Assembly: GCA_013398955.1 (NCBI GenBank)
Contig: VWPU01018921.1
Location: 35,961-99,960 of the forward strand
DNA: 64,000 nucleotides
Source of the DNA: Callaeas wilsoni
Lineage: Eukaryota > Chordata > Aves > Passeriformes > Callaeidae
Direction: 5' to 3'
This document shows, piece after piece, positions 1 through 20,894 of the stretch. How positions within the stretch are numbered: the first letter of the stretch is position 1; every line of letters begins with the position of its first letter. A program made the position numbers and the translations under genes. The notes beneath the pieces were generated by a model. That model ran no database searches. It had not been told where the DNA came from and saw only the letters and a list, made by a program, of their open reading frames with translations.

Positions 1-262
1 AGGGAAATGTTGTAGTGGGTGTAATTTGGAGCTCCTTGGGAGCATCCTCAAAGAAGAAATGAACCCCTAGATGGTCCATGGAGCAACAGGATGGTCCAGA
101 ACCCTCTTTTCCCAAAGTGCTGCTAAAGCTATAATTTTACAGTTGACAGGATCACTACCAGAGCCTGGCACCCTTGCTTATGCCATATTCTGTGAGATAC
201 CGTGCATCTTTGAATTGTACTAAAGATGATCATCTACCTTTCCTTCTTTTTCTCCTCTATAG
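1..262 (+). other. TMPRSS11E-like: Gene A intron (3' end)
   Basis: Sequence upstream of the first visible exon ends in a pyrimidine tract and ctatag. No other feature seen. The anchor and tail exons lie off the window. Confidence 0.8.
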
Positions 263-6913
<6,651 letters not shown>

Positions 6914-7760
6914 AACCTGGAGCTGGTTAAGTTTTGTGGGCTGTGTACAGCTATTCCTCTGACACATCCTGCTCTGTGGTCATCCTCTAAGGAGCTGCTG
7001 GCTTAGCTTGTGGTTGTGTATAAAGTAACTGCAAGCTTGGAGCAGTCTAGGACTTGAAATTGGTTTGGCCTACAGCCAGACAGGAATGAACTTGGTCCAT
7101 GTGACAGCTGTTTATTCAGGAAGTAGTCTGTCAGAGGAACAACTGCCTTCATCTATATGCAATATATTGACCCTTTTTTCTCTGTGGCCACATGTCTTGG
7201 CCCCAGCTTTTGTACCCAAGTGAAGTGTTTGAGCCCAAGCAATCATCTACCAGCATCCAAGACAAGCTATAACTGAAACCTGGCCCACCCATTTGCTGTG
7301 TGCTCACAAGGCCCCGTCTATCCATAGACAAGCTACAATCCAGCCCCTGACTCCAAGGCTGCTGTTCTTCTGAATTCTTGAGCTTTCTCCTGCATCATTC
7401 CATGGAGTGTACTATAAAGAAGAATGGAAGATGGTTTAGAGAAGTCCTGGTTTCTAATATCACATCGGACTGTTACTTAAGTGAATAGAGAATTTTTCCT
7501 TGCCTGAAAAAGAAATTAATGGAAAACACCAGCTTGTGTCCACCTTCCTTGAACAAGTGAACGTATGTCCATTCATCGCTTCATATAAACAGCCTCTACC
7601 ACAGCATTTGCCATGGGAGTGATTGCTGGACTTAAGACCAAAAAACCACTTTATGTTCATACCAGTCTGTTGTCATAGCACAATATTTGGCTGAAAAAAT
7701 TTCCATTTTTATCTTTCCAGAGTGTATTTTTCTGAATAAAATCCTTTGCCTTTCGTGCAG
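6914..7760 (+). other. TMPRSS11E-like: Gene A 3'UTR
   Basis: Sequence from the TGA stop to just past the first canonical poly(A) signal (7735-7740). No reading frame is supported here. The exact cleavage point is inferred, not seen. Confidence 0.6.
7735..7740 (+). terminator. Gene A poly(A) signal AATAAA
   Basis: Canonical hexamer about 820 nt after the stop codon, the first AATAAA downstream. A T/C/G-rich tract (cctttgcctttcgtgc) follows within 20 nt, consistent with a cleavage/polyadenylation site. Confidence 0.6.
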
Positions 7761-10700
7761 GATGGACCATTGTAACAATCTTAGTATGACCATTGCAAAA
7801 AAAGCCTACTCAAACTTCTTATTCTTGTGAATGCTGTTCTCAAGTCTTCGTAATTTTATATGTGCATCTTTATCTGCATCCTGAAAAAAAAAAAGCTTTT
7901 GCATTACAGTGGTAATGCCCCTTTCCTTCAGAGCAGGACAGAACTTCTCACAGACCCAAAAATCTTATGTACAGATCTCTCTCTTCTCACAGGAAGTAAG
8001 AATTGCCTGTGTTGCACTGCCAGACTGTAGCTGACTCCTTTGATCTCAACCACATAAACCTCATATTCTCTCTGGCTTCATGTTTTCAGGAGCCCATGTT
8101 TCTGTCAGCCAGGTAGATATCCAATGCTTTCTACAACCCAGGAGCAGAACACACTTATTCTTGGTGGGGATGCTCTCCTTGGTGTCTGCAAGCTTTCAAA
8201 CGCTGCATGTGGATCCTGATCCTAACAAAAGCAAGTGCTGTGGACTTAATTGCTGGATAATGAGCCACTCAACTGCTCTCTTCTCCCTCTGTGGTCAGAA
8301 GAGAAAGAACTCAGGAGAGGAGATACTAGCCACACTGCCAAGACTCAGCTGGTCCAGCATGGCAAGCAAGCAAGAATCTTCTGCCAGGCTAGAAAAGGCA
8401 AACAACGGGCTTTCAGCATGCTCTTAGTTAGAGGAGCTGGGAGAAACAGGCCCTCAGTGATTATAGTCTTAGGATCAGAGTGTTGTTCAAGTTGAGCACC
8501 AGTCAGCTGGCAAAGTCAATGGCAGCTCAGGGGTTCCCTCTGGACTGTGCAGCTCTCTGCCAGTGCTGCCAAACGGAGCAGCGATCCCTCCAGAGCAGTG
8601 ATAACAGAAGTATTTTGATTACATGTCCTGTGATCTGCTTTTCAGTACAGAGAGCCGTGCTCTTCTAGACCCTCACTGGAGGTACTGGAATAGTTGGAAG
8701 CCCAGAGAAGGTCTGCAGCTGTTGTGTGTTCTATACTTGTGTATACCTGGCACTTAATTATTTTTTTCCTCCAGGAACTTTTCTTGTGGAATGTTGGGAG
8801 CTTCAGAAACAAACTTCGTGGTTTAATTTCTGCATAGGGAGTAAACATGGTCAGACTGGTTCCATAGGTCTGAGCCCAAAAAATTTCACTTAGGCCTCTT
8901 CAGCCGAACGTGTCTTTGACGTGTACTGCTTGTTAGAGGAAGCTTAAAACTGATATATGACAAATATATATGAAATTTTTTCTTGGTTATAGCAATTGTC
9001 TTACCAGGATGGTGAATAAAATTTTATACTTTTCTTCATCAATATCATTACAAAATACTATGGATTTTCAGTTCTCAAACCACTTTCGGCTTAGGTTTTC
9101 AAACGGCATAATGGTTTCCTCATCTGCTGGATTTCAATGTAACTTGTACACTTCACATTTTTAGGGTTGCAAATACCAATTTTCTCACCGATTCCCCAAA
9201 ACAGATATGTTGATGTCCAAAAAATTCATTTTGAATCTGTGAACTTTCCAATTTGCTTCTTTTGGGTGCTATATCAGACAGCCTTAAGCATTTAGCTCAG
9301 TATCAAGGGCTGGAGTAAATCTCATTCTCCAAAGTGGTGCACACAAAACTGAAAAACTCAATTTGTCATTTGCTTAATTTGCCATTTCTGAGGGTCTGCT
9401 TGTAGAGATACATTACCAGATCCCCCTCATTGCCGAGTGCCAGCACAGTGCAGCCAGGAAGAGTGGAGATGAAGAGGACGTGGCATCTACTTGGTATATG
9501 TTTTGGAAGCCTTTATTTTGGACTACCTTGTGGAGCTTCTCCTTATAGCATCTGGAAATTTCTGTTCCAGTTTCTTCCAGAAGCAATGTGGTTTACATGC
9601 TCTGAGGCCTCTTGGTGATGCAAAGCAGTACAAATGGTGACTATCAAGAAGAGCATTTGAAAGGACAGACTTCATCCAATGGAGTATTGGTGTGGTTGGA
9701 CACGATGGGCCTGAATCCCTCACTTGTGGCAAAACTACACTGATGTCATCCTTGTCTGGCTTTTCATGACGGAAATTAAGGAAACCTGAAGCAAAAACTT
9801 TTTATTTGGTTTAGGTAGTCTAGTAGACTTATATTTATTTTGTGAAGCCACAAGCTGCAGTTTTTCTCATCTCTGTTTTTAGAGGAATTAACATCTTCAC
9901 TCAAGGCAGAATGGGAGGTATCTAAATATACAATCATGCATGACACACAGAAATGTAATTTATATGTAAATTTAATAAAATCTGCTAAATTTACATTCTG
10001 TTTCATGTACTTACTAATTTTCTGCATCACAGTAAGCAACCATAAGTTGGAGACTCCTCTTTTTTACGATATTACACTGATCCTATACCGTGGATTTATG
10101 TCCTGGCTTTTATGTGCTCTTAATCATCTGTCTTGATTGTTAGAAGCTGTTAGATGAGCAAAATGTCATCCAGACTAGAACAGAATTCACCCACCTGGCC
10201 AGCGGTTACCCAAATTTATGTGCAGGTAAACAAGTCCTGTGTCATCCACTAGAGGGTGAATCGTATTGTACAAGAGCCTCATGCTCTTGGCAGCTGGTGG
10301 TGCTCTGCTTCAACGCAGGGGCTAGAGGACAAGGCAGTGTGTTCCTGCTGCCTTGAAGATGCCGAGATGCTACACAGTTTGCTTGCAAAATCTGGGCAGG
10401 CTGCAGCTGCTCGGCTTTAAGCATAGGCATCTGCAGCGCTGGGTGAGTTTCAGGCTTCTCCCATCACAAAGCTTGGCATCGCCCCCTCACCTCTGAGTAT
10501 GTTAAATACAGTAGGCTACGGCTGTGAGAGCAAGGGCTGAGCAGGTTTTGTCTGCTTGTCTGCAACAACAAAGCCAGAGCTTTGTCCTGTGGAAGAGGAG
10601 ACTGGAAAGGCACATGGTCAGGTATTTTTGGCATCATGGGTCAGTTTTCTGAGCTTGTCAGCCTTCTTGCAAACAAGATAGCAGAGCAGCAGTAATTTTG

Positions 10701-12144
10701 AGAACTTGATAGGATAAGGATAGGGAGGTTTGCAGTGGCATGCTTTGGTCTCCCATTTTGACAATTCCTGATGACTTTTGTAGATCGAACACACTGATCA
10801 GGTTTCTTCTTGTCCCTTTCCTGTCGTAATGGGAAATGGTACGAACTGTACTATATTTTGAGCTGGAAGGGCAAGCTCTTGATGAATGAATGCTGGAGTT
10901 CATTGATCTTGGTCTATAATACCTAATAGCCAGCAGGATGAACTTGGAATTTGAGGTTATTTAAGAGGATAAAAAGGAGTGCAACGGCTTTATTGCAGTA
11001 TTACAGGTCATGCCATGTTGGCTATAGATGGGAGGGTGGACATTTGTTTGAAAGAAGAGTAGCGCTTTTGTCACATTTTACTGGGTCCAGTGCAAGAAAG
11101 GGAGTGTTAGACACAGACTTCCTAAAGGGCATAATTTTAACAAATATTTTTTATGGCTTAGAAAACAGCTATGTGCTGAGTTTCTGACAGAGCCTGTGTC
11201 GTGTATGTAACACTTAAAGCATTTATGAGCATTCAGTTACGTTGGTAACTGTGCCATGACCCAAAGATATGCTCAACTGGTGTGGTTGTATTTGGCTATG
11301 TGGGTGGAGTTTCTGTCAAAGGATTTGAAGTGAAGAGCTGAAGAGATGAACAATTCTTATGATCTTTTGTATGCATGGTTAAACAGCAGCATTCTATAAA
11401 ACAAAGCTGTCAGTATTTCAGCTTGCTGGATGTCTGATCTACTACTGCTGCAAAGAAAACTTTTCAAAACTCATCTGGTTAGAAGACTTTAGAAACAAAT
11501 ATAGCAAATGGCAGTTAATCTGCTTTAATTTTATTTGCAATTGAACCCTTTCTTAAATCACACTTCCTTTGAGGAATATTTTGTTTGCCATTCATTGTGG
11601 CTTTTTCTCAGATGCGAAAAGATTGTTTCAATTAAGAAAGAGAAAAAGCTTTGAGGAACTTGTCACCCAAAAAATGCAACTCTTTCTTTTATATAAGCAT
11701 GCATAGGTCTGTGAAAGACATAGCATATCTCCAATTCACTTGATTAGCTACTGAATTCCTTCCTCCCTGCAGTAAACCGGAGTTGTGCCTGCTATGTGAT
11801 GTTTGTTCCCTCTGCACCTGTGCTTTCCATCTTCCAGTTGTGCCACTGGGGTGTGCCTTGCTTGAGGAAGGACTTGCCACCAGCCTGGCATCCAGAGCCT
11901 GTTTTAACCACAGATGGTTCTTTGCAAATCAGTACAAACAAACAGCAATTGTCACACATCTCTGACCTTCACCAGGCTCTTGGGATCACCTGCAGCCTTT
12001 GGAGCTGTGACTCAGACAGCCTGGCACTGTTCTCCAGGCCAGTAGATGACCTGCATATCAAAGGGGGCTGTTGATGGCAACATTCCTTCCTCAGTGGACA
12101 GACCAGACGGAGGGACTGTGCTAGGAAATAATGTCTCCTATGCT
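7761..12144. other. Intergenic DNA
   Basis: Between gene A and gene B. Holds short A-rich and T-rich stretches and small open frames with no recognisable domain. No gene supported. Confidence 0.6.
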
Positions 12145-12372
12145 AGAGCATGATGAAAATGTAAGAAAGAACTTCTTTACTGTGACAGCATGTGAACTTT
12201 GAACAAGGTTATCAGGAGAAGTTATGGAGTCTCCATCCTTGGAGATACTCAAAACACGATTGGACATGATCCTTAGCACTCTCATCCAGCTATGCTTGTT
12301 TTGAGCAGAGATTTTGGGCTAGATGATCTCCAGAGTTACCTTTCTGCCTCAGCTGCTCTGTGATTCTGTTCT
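12145..12372 (+). mobile_element. CR1 LINE 3' fragment, plus orientation
   Basis: Contains the run of phrases typical of avian CR1 3' ends: agaaagaacttctttactg, then gttatggagtctccatcctt, ggagatactcaaaac, gggctagatgatctccagag and finally tctgtgattctgttc. Heavily 5'-truncated and diverged, so old. The left edge is approximate. Confidence 0.8.
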
Positions 12373-14167
12373 CTCCAAGTGCCTTAGCACCTTCAGGGAA
12401 AGGCACATGGCCATGGCTAAGGGGTGGGAGCTGTGTCAGGTGAGCTGACTGCCCCTCAACTGTGTCTGTGACAGCTGAGTGCTCTGGTAGCCAGTCTAAG
12501 GAAGCCTGACACCAGGTCATTGTCATGCTTGACCCTTAGATGCCGTAGCAGTGCTGTTGTCCTAAACTTGCCTGGCACTGTTGCCTTTGAATAATCAATG
12601 GAAACAGCAGGGCATGGAAGGGAAAGCAATCCATTCTGTGCCACCTAAGTAGAAAGCAAGTTACCCGAGAGAGAGCTCAGACAGAAGGTCTCACAGGGAG
12701 GCAGCAAATCATGTGGGACCCTCATTTGGTCCTCTGCACACTTCTATCAGAGTGACTGATCTCCCGAACTGTGACTGAAAATACAGCTACAGTCAAAACA
12801 GCTGCAGGATGGAGGTCTTGGGCATGATTTTCATTATGTTTAATTTAGTCTATGAGGCCTTGAAGGCTAATGCAGTGTATGATAAGTCAGGCAACCACTG
12901 ACAAGAATGCCATGTAGGCTCTTGCATGCTGCTGCAGAGTAAACTGGAACAGGTAATGGCTGTGGCAGAAAGCATCTCAGACTCTGTTTAGCTTCCACCA
13001 GGCAATTTAGCTGCTAACAAATAATATGAGATCAAATCCAAGCTACCTATTTTCTGGGGATGTACAGATGTAGGAAAAGCCTTGTTTTGTGTATGCTGCC
13101 TTCCACAGAGCTCTGTCTAAGTGCTCCCAGTGAGTCCCTTTATCATTTCAGATGTGTGAAACAATGCTGCTCTTCCTTTGTTCAGTTGGAGCTGTGCCTG
13201 TAAAAGATTTATTTGTCTTTTAAAGTCCTCTGTTTCTTTACAAGCCTAGTCTAAGTCATGTGAAGATCTCCTGTCTCTTTGCAGATGCCTTAACAGGGAG
13301 AGGAGGATTCATGCAGTGATGCAGAGAGCGGCTTGTTAGCCTGACAGAAGAAAATGCAGGCTGGCCTGTTTCACTGCACCAAGCAGCAGCTCTGCCTGAG
13401 CAGCTGCAGAAGACAGGCACACATGTGCCACCTTTTTGCCTCAAACAGGGTGACGGGCTATGAATTCTCTTTTAATGACTCTGGCACTGGGGGACTTCTG
13501 ATGTCGAAGGGCGTTGCTGGTATTCTGGGCTGGCCTCCCTGACTGCAACTCAGACGGGTGTAGCAGTTTCTGTTACAAGGGCCTGGAAAGAGGGACTGTT
13601 TGGAAGCCAGCCAGGGCAGGATCTAGCATACTTCAGAGCTTGAGGCCATTGCTGTAGCATCCCAGAGTCTCCACGCGTTCAGTATCTCAAAGCCGCATGG
13701 GCATGTAATAAAATCTTGCCCCAAGTGACTTTTCAAGGCTCAAGATAAAGGCCCTGGCTTCTCTCCCAGCCCTCACATTGGCTCTGGAGAATAATTCTAT
13801 CCTTTTAATGGATTTTCTACTTTTGTTTTTCTACTTATCAGTTATCAACTGCCGTCAGTTATTAAAAGCCATGGCTGGCATTTCATGTAGCACAGGAAAG
13901 CATGGGGTAATAAACTGGTGACCTTTTTCAGTCAAAAGAATAAAGTTGTGTAGCATGTCCACAGCTGAAATTAAAAAGTATAATGAAATGCAGCTCATTT
14001 AGAGCTTCTGCTGTATTTTGAAGGCCAAATGCAAGATGTTTTTGTGTTTTTCAGGAGGGGGAGGCCTGAATCCATAACTGAGCTGTCCAGGTGTGCTGAT
14101 GGAAAAGGGAGTGGACTTGTCCAAGGGAAGGATTTCATCGCAGTGCACCAGTTCGGTCTTGTCAGAT
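12373..14167. other. Intergenic DNA
   Basis: No gene, RNA or clear repeat recognised. Open frames are short and unlike known families. Confidence 0.6.
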
Positions 14168-14340
14168 GCTCACAGAATCACAGAGTAATTTAGATTGGGA
14201 GGGATGTACAGAGGCCATCTTGACGAACCCCCTGCTCAGAGCAGCTCTAATTAATTCAGATTGTTTAACATTCAGGCTGTTTAACAGAGCTTCTGTCAGT
14301 TCTGTTAAACATCACTGACAGGAACACTCACTTCTCAGTT
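14168..14340 (-). mobile_element. CR1 LINE 3' fragment, minus orientation
   Basis: Starts with cacagaatcacagagtaa, followed by gaggccatcttgacgaaccc and cctgctcagagcagctctaa. This is the reverse complement of a CR1 3' end. Strongly diverged; the right edge is uncertain. Confidence 0.7.
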
Positions 14341-17300
14341 TAAAAGTAATGACTGACTGCTGTCTTTGGTCTGAAATTCATGGCCTGGCTTGAGTAACTG
14401 TTAGACAATTATGCAAAGCCATCTTTGCTTGTAAATTCCGAAGATGTTATTGCTACAGGACTGGCCAGTGGTCTTCTCTAAAGGCATTCTTTGTCCCTAG
14501 AGCCCGTGAGCCTGTGTAAGTATGCAAACACAAACCCAGGTAGTCTGTTATTACCATTCTTAGGCAAGCAGTCTGTCTGACCGGCTGGGCTGACTTCGCA
14601 GGGTTAAATGGAGAGAATGGTCATTACATCTTTTTACACTTTCATTCACAAAATCCTGTGCACCCACATTCTTGGATTTCCACCCCATGCTTTGATAGCT
14701 GGTTTCCGTACTGCTTCCCTAGTATTAACCAAAAAAGGTTACTAATTGCCTAGCTTACTGAATGACACCCTAATACCAAGCACTTTGCAACTTGATAATT
14801 TATTGAGGAAAATTATTTGTTAATTATTGTCTTTTCTTTGCCTGTCTGTACCATTGTTCCTGGGGCATAGGTATGTGTAAATTGATTTTGCATCATCTGA
14901 AAGAAGCGAGTGTATTTCCTTATTTCACACTGTTTTGCAGGACAGTTCATTTTAATGGTTAATTAATTTGCAAACAAAGGCAACGTAGTTAAGGTTTTAT
15001 TAGGCAGGTTGCAAAATATTCTCGATTGTAAGAAAATGAAATAATTTTTTATGAATATCTTTTTTATTCATACTCTGGAGTAACAACAGGAATAGTCCGT
15101 CCTAGTGTGATCTGAAAGTCATCAGAAGTTCATTCATCTGTCGTCCAATTCCTTTTCTCTGGCACTTCTTCTTGAGAACCTTTGCAATTCTAATTAATGT
15201 TTTTCCTTCCCATTTCAGGGCTCAAGATTTCAGGAAAATGATGTCTCAAAATCTAGCCGTTTGCTAAAACCTACTTCTCCTGTAATACATTATTTACCTG
15301 ATCCAGGTGGTTAGAGTTTGCCACTGAACTTCTGCACACGGCAGGGAAAATTCTCTGCATCTCATAGGGTAAACACATCAAGGGCTGCTTTTTTCCAGCA
15401 TAAAAAAGAAAAAAAAAAACCAAACTAAACCAAACACTGAAAAATCCTAGAGGGAAAAAAAAAAAGAAGAGAAAAAAAAACCCCAACAAGGAATTCTAAG
15501 GTATTTTCTTGACTTCTGCATTGAATTGGTTGGTAATCAATCTCCATCACTCCATCAAGTGCTTGAGTTCCTGTGGGAGTGTGTGTTTTTCTGGGTGGAG
15601 CAGGCAATCCTTTGTGCACAATCTTTTTTGAGTTTTACTAATTTTGAAAAAGAAAATAACAGGGTGGGTGGTGGGGAATGGAAGGTAGAGCCCAGGGAGG
15701 ATATTAGTGCTTGACAGGTACCTGTGTGCTCAGTCAGTAAAGCCCCAGGTAAGGCAGGCAACTGCGACAATGCCCTTTCTACAGGGAGCTCGGAGAAGCC
15801 AAAAAACCCACTCGATCTGATCAAAGCAAATGAAGAAATCAGTGTTAGAGAAACAGCAGATGCTGTTCAGCAGTGATCAGCTTTTCCCTCTGCCCTCAAA
15901 ATGGTCTGTCCAGACGCTCCTACAACTGCATTGAAATGCCTGTGAATTGCTAACTTTAGGGAAAGATGGAAAAGGACTTGGCATGGTTAGGTAAAATTTT
16001 CCTCAAATTTTCCTCCTGTCTTCTTTTTTTCCTCCCTTCCCTTTATGCTGAGGCTGTTTCTGGAAGAAAGTGAATGTTCCAACAAAAATGACTGAAATCT
16101 TGAGACTTCATGGGAAAATCAAATGCTTCAAGATTTTTGGCACAAATGCAAGTGCATCAAACAACAGAAAACAGATTTGCTTTCTTGTAATTTTACTTTT
16201 TGGCTTGTGATTTTCAATTTTCGATGTAAATGCACATTTTCTCACTATTGAATCTCCATTTTTCCCCTTTCCACCTGGCTCTGAAGAATCACTTTTGTGC
16301 TGGGTGAAGGGAATTCCAAGGAGATTGGTGGCCCTTTTCACAGAGTAAGCATTTTCCACAGGCGGGGTTATGCCAGCCATTAAATGACTAACGTGTAATT
16401 AGGAGGCCAGATACTTATAGTTGTCTTGTCCCTGATGCCAAGGGAGTCCAGGACAGCTGTGGATGAGTGAGCACCGAGGTAGATCAGGCTTGGCTGACCA
16501 AGCCATTTATGTCCATATTTGTTTTTGTGTTGGCTCTCTCAGAAGACAAATGACTTAGCGTTGAGGACAGTGTGGTGCCTCTCCGCTGTGGGTTTTACAG
16601 TGAGCGTGTGGTAGAAGGTGCAGCCACTCAGGACAAGGCCTGCTGTAGGGATAAAAGCTGGACAGAAAGGGAGTGCTGGAAAAGGGAAATCTCACGCACT
16701 TCCTGTTTCTCTGTAGCGAAGAACAAGTCTTCTTGCTTGGGCCGGTTTATCTGCTCACTCCATCTCTGCCTGGGGAGCGCTTTGATGCGGAGCTGATCGG
16801 AAGGTTACAGTCTCCTTATCAACTCCATGCTTACCTCTGTTTGTTTTTATTCTGAAGTTCGTTCCCTCATTTTGCAATAACCCACAGGGTGCTGGGTGTT
16901 GCGCCAGCCGTGCCTCAATGAAGGATCTTCATTCAACACCTTTCCCTTCCCGTCACACCAGTCAATGCGACTCCTGCGTTTTCCAGCACCATTCGCTGCA
17001 CAGTCCAGACTTTAGTCAAGCCTTCGTTGGCGGGCAGAAAGGCTACCAGGCCTACCGGGACCTACCATGGGATCTTCAAAAGTAGGTGGCATGTTTTGCC
17101 CTGGCGAGTTTAATTTGGAGGCATAATGGTGGTAAAGGGTAACGTCTATGGGAAGGCTTTAGGGCTTCAAGGACACAGATCCAGAAGAGAAATCTGTTTT
17201 TTCTCTCGCCTTTGGTGCTCAATGCTCTATCTATGCTGCTTTCATCCTTTTAGACCTGGGGTACGTCATGGATCTGTTTGAAATGTGCAGCCTGACAAAG

Positions 17301-20300
17301 GGATGATAAACAGAGGGAAAGCTGAACAGGAAATTGCAGGATGAAAGGGTGGTTTTGGAGGTTGTGGTCTGGATGAGAAGAGTAACGTGGCTGGAGTGAG
17401 AAATGCAGAGGGAAATCCTTCTCTAGCACAGCCAGGAGCACAATGATTTGCTGTCTGTTTCGAAGGATGATGTGATGGCTCAGGTTGACACTTACCTTTT
17501 CTTCCTTCTGATCATCTTATTTTGCCTGCAGCAGGCTTTTATTGCAGCAGTGCAGAAACCAAGAAGCTCTTTTGTGTCAAAATCAAGTGCTAGTAACGTG
17601 ATTTTTGAAAAACATGGGGTTTGGTCAGGTGTAGTTGCAATATTATTTCCCTCAAATCCTGCAAAAAATTCTGGTTAAATAAGTGATGTCAGCATGACTA
17701 CATAAGGGGAACACTGTAGGTGTTCATCATTCTGGTTTTAACCCTTGTATTTTAACGAAGAAGCCATGATTTCTAGAGAGTAATGAGTAGATCATTTGCG
17801 TCAGAAAGTGTTTCATGTAGTCAGAGATGCTGGATATCCTTAGTTTTGTTTTACCATGACGATATTCAGGACAGCACTGGAAAATGCAGAGTATTTTTAC
17901 AAAAACAAGTCTTCCAGCTGCAACACTCTACTATTATCTCTTGGGTCAGAACAGAGATTGGGTTCTAGATGTACAGGAAACCTCTTGGAATTTGTAATTT
18001 CTGTTTAACCCACTGGATTCTGGATTCACATGGCAATAGGGGGATGCTTTGTCTCCCATAAGTTTGTTTTTTGTTGTTGTCTCAGCAGTTGATGAAGCTT
18101 AAAAGTATGACCTCAGGAACAAAATTCGAAAGAAATTGAATTTTTTTTTTAACATCCTAATGATTTGGCTGGATGGTTGAATTTTTGTGTGTGATTGTTA
18201 AATATTACAACATTAATCTTCTCTCTCTGTTGCTTTGGGCAAATTGATGTGGATGATTGGAAGATGCTACTTATTTTGTCCCTCCTCAGCATTTTTAAAA
18301 ATTGAATTTTTAAAATAATTTCGGGGCATGCTGAAATAGAAACATTGTTTCTGGATGGACAAAAGTTATTCTTCGTGCCCACCGAAGTGTTGTTCTCATT
18401 TTGTGGAAACAATAACATTTTGGTCAATAGTCCTGGCTTTGCCTGGAGAAGATCAAGCTCATCTTTGTGTTCTGTGCTGATTAGTAGTATCCTGCTCAAC
18501 ACCCAAAGATTTTCTGCCCCATTTAATATCTATAACTTAAAAGGTAGGCTATTCTATCTGTCAGGTAAAAAAGAAATCCCCATCAGTTTGTGCATATTAC
18601 ATAAAGAGGGAAAACTAAGTGAGAGTTCTCTATTTACAGAATTGAAAAGCCTTTTTTTCCTAGTTAGATGTAAATCTACTTGTCATGTCTCAGTGCTATC
18701 AACAGTGGGGTAAATAATTTTAATGACAGTGTGCTAGAGGGTAGTTAAATAACATCTGAGTACAGTTTGGTTGCTTCCTAGTTAGGAAAGGATTTAATTG
18801 TTTAAATGGTTGTTTAAATTATAATAAAATCTAAAGTACTTTAGGGGAAATCTGTGTTGGATAGCTAAATATTTACATGTTTGGGAAGGGATGGAAGCTG
18901 CCTAGTCTTAATCAGGGCCCTGTGTAGCCTGTTAGATGTCCAGAGTTCTTTGCAGGGCAGGGATGTGGATCTGAGTGTGGAGCTGTAAGCTTTGCTGTTT
19001 GAGCTCATCCTCCTCTGCCTTAGTCCCTTGTAAGAGTGGAGTTTCACTATTAGCTTTATCCAGTTCCAAGATGCCTCTTTAGAAAACATTTCAAGCTAAG
19101 TTGGAACGTGTGTTCTGTAAAATCCTTCCGGAAGCAAACCTGCTGAGGAAAACTGGGTGGAGTAGACAGCCTTGCTGGTCTTGTCCCGCTGTTGTGCTGT
19201 GTCCTGCACTCTGGGAAGCAGCTGCAGTGTCCTACCTGCAGCTTCCTTTGTGAACATTTCGTGCCCTGGCAGGGTGAGGTACAGAGCAGCTGCTGTTGTG
19301 TGTGGCAGTCTAAAAGTGAATATGCAGGGGGAAATGCAGTGCCACTTGCACCAATTTGTCATGAAGTAGGTGGGCAAAATGAACGCAAATTACAGACTGC
19401 TGAGGTGTAGCAGGAAGTAGATACCAGCCTTGGTGCAAGGACACTCATGTGCCACTGGCATTAGTGGGAGTTTACCTTGATTATTGCAGGAGGCAGATGG
19501 GGTTCCTGCATGGTGCCGAAGAGAAACCTATCCTGCTCATTTTGTCCCAGAGCAGATCCTGAATTCAGGAAACCCTAGTGAAACACTTTTGCTTCTGGTA
19601 CAAACCACACCTGATTTGACTCATGGAGCTGGTACTGTTTATGATTTCTTGCTGCATTCCCTCAGTTTCTGCCCATTTTAGACAGGAAAACTAGAATGAG
19701 ACAAGACCTTCTTATGAGCCTTAAAATCTTGTCATCTTCATTTCCTGAGTGAGCCCAGGTGTAATCCCAGCAGCTTTTCTGGCCTCTGCTGCTCCTTTCA
19801 GAGGGTGTTTCAGAAGTGTTTCACTTTATTGATTTTTTCACATGCAGTTTTATGATCGGGCATTTTGGGTAAGCATAAGCTTTGAAAATCAAGGCATTCT
19901 GCTTCCACCACATACTCCTTCCATGTTTGTGTTTTTTATTACATACAGATCCTCCTTTTGAATGAAGCCAAGCTAACACAAAGCTTGGGATGGCTTTATT
20001 TGACATGCTTCTGATACAAGACAATCTGAAAGCCTCATGTGGTCTGTGGACAGATTTGGTGATAACAGGGGGACAGATTTTATATAGAATTGAACACTGG
20101 AATTAGCCAATTTCTCTGCCACTGGAGAGGGTGGGGGCCTGGGGTTTCAGTATCAGCTGAACCACTTGTCTAAGGAGCTTTCTCTAATTTCAGCAGCATT
20201 TTTCCCATGAAAAAATTTGTCCATCTCCGTTCGGTGAAAATACATTGCTGGATTACAGCATTTCACTCTTTATCTACTCAGCCTAGCAACCGTTTATTAT

Positions 20301-20304
20301 ATAT
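14341..20304. other. Intergenic DNA
   Basis: Gene-free as far as can be read. Includes an A-rich low-complexity stretch around 15400-15482, which gives rise to poly-Phe/Leu open frames on the minus strand, and several AT-rich tracts. No conserved domain recognised on either strand. Confidence 0.6.
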
Positions 20305-20894
20305 TGTGGTTTAACCTCAAATAGCAACTAAGTGCCATGCAGCCACTCACACCTCACACACACCATCCCCCATCCCAGTGGGATGGGGAGGATATTTAGG
20401 GAAGAAAAGGTAAAACCAATAGGTTGAGACAAGAGGAGTTTAATAATTGAAATTATTATTATTATTATTAATAACAATAATATTAATAATAATAGAGAGG
20501 CAGAAGAAAAAAAAATCCTAAGAAAGAGAACTGATGTACAATGCAATTTTTCACCACCCACTGACCAATGCCCAGCCCATACTCCAGAAGGGAATGGCCC
20601 CTTCCAGACAACTTTTCCCCCATTTATGCACTGAGCATGATGCTCTGTGGTATGGAATATCTCCATGGCCAGTTCAGGTCAGCTGTCCGAGCCATGCTCC
20701 ATCTCAGCTCTTTTCACATCTACTCACTGCCAGAGTGTGGGAAACTGAGGAGTCCTTGACTGACAGTGAGCACTACTGAGCAACAACTAAATCATCATTG
20801 TGTTATCCACATTATTCTCACTCTAAGCCTAAAGCGCAGCTCTGTACCAGCTACTAAGAAGAAACTTAACTGTATCCCAGTCAAAACCAGGACA
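20305..20894 (-). mobile_element. Solo LTR of an avian endogenous retrovirus, minus orientation
   Basis: About 590 bp bounded by TGTGG...GGACA on the plus strand, i.e. the 5'-TG...CA-3' ends of an LTR. Read on the minus strand it opens TGTCCTGGTTT and has a TATA-like element (20621-20630, TGCATAAATG), a poly(A) signal ATTAAA (20439-20444) and an ATT-repeat stretch between them. This resembles a widespread avian LTR; I do not assign a family name. No internal retroviral genes adjoin it, so it is probably a solo LTR. Flanks tatat and tacag are not a clean target-site duplication. Confidence 0.8.
20452..20494. repeat. AAT/ATT microsatellite within the LTR
   Basis: Imperfect trinucleotide run of att and aat units inside the LTR, between its minus-strand TATA-like and poly(A) elements. 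Confidence 0.8.

Noticed and set aside
17969..17995. ATGTACAGG as an alternative gene B start (Met-Tyr-Arg)
   Set aside because: No GT in the required phase follows at a sensible distance; the nearest GT gives phase 1.
7761..20304. A third protease gene or pseudogene between genes A and B
   Set aside because: No catalytic-motif translations (AAHC, GDSGGP, DACQ) or SEA exons were found on either strand in this interval.
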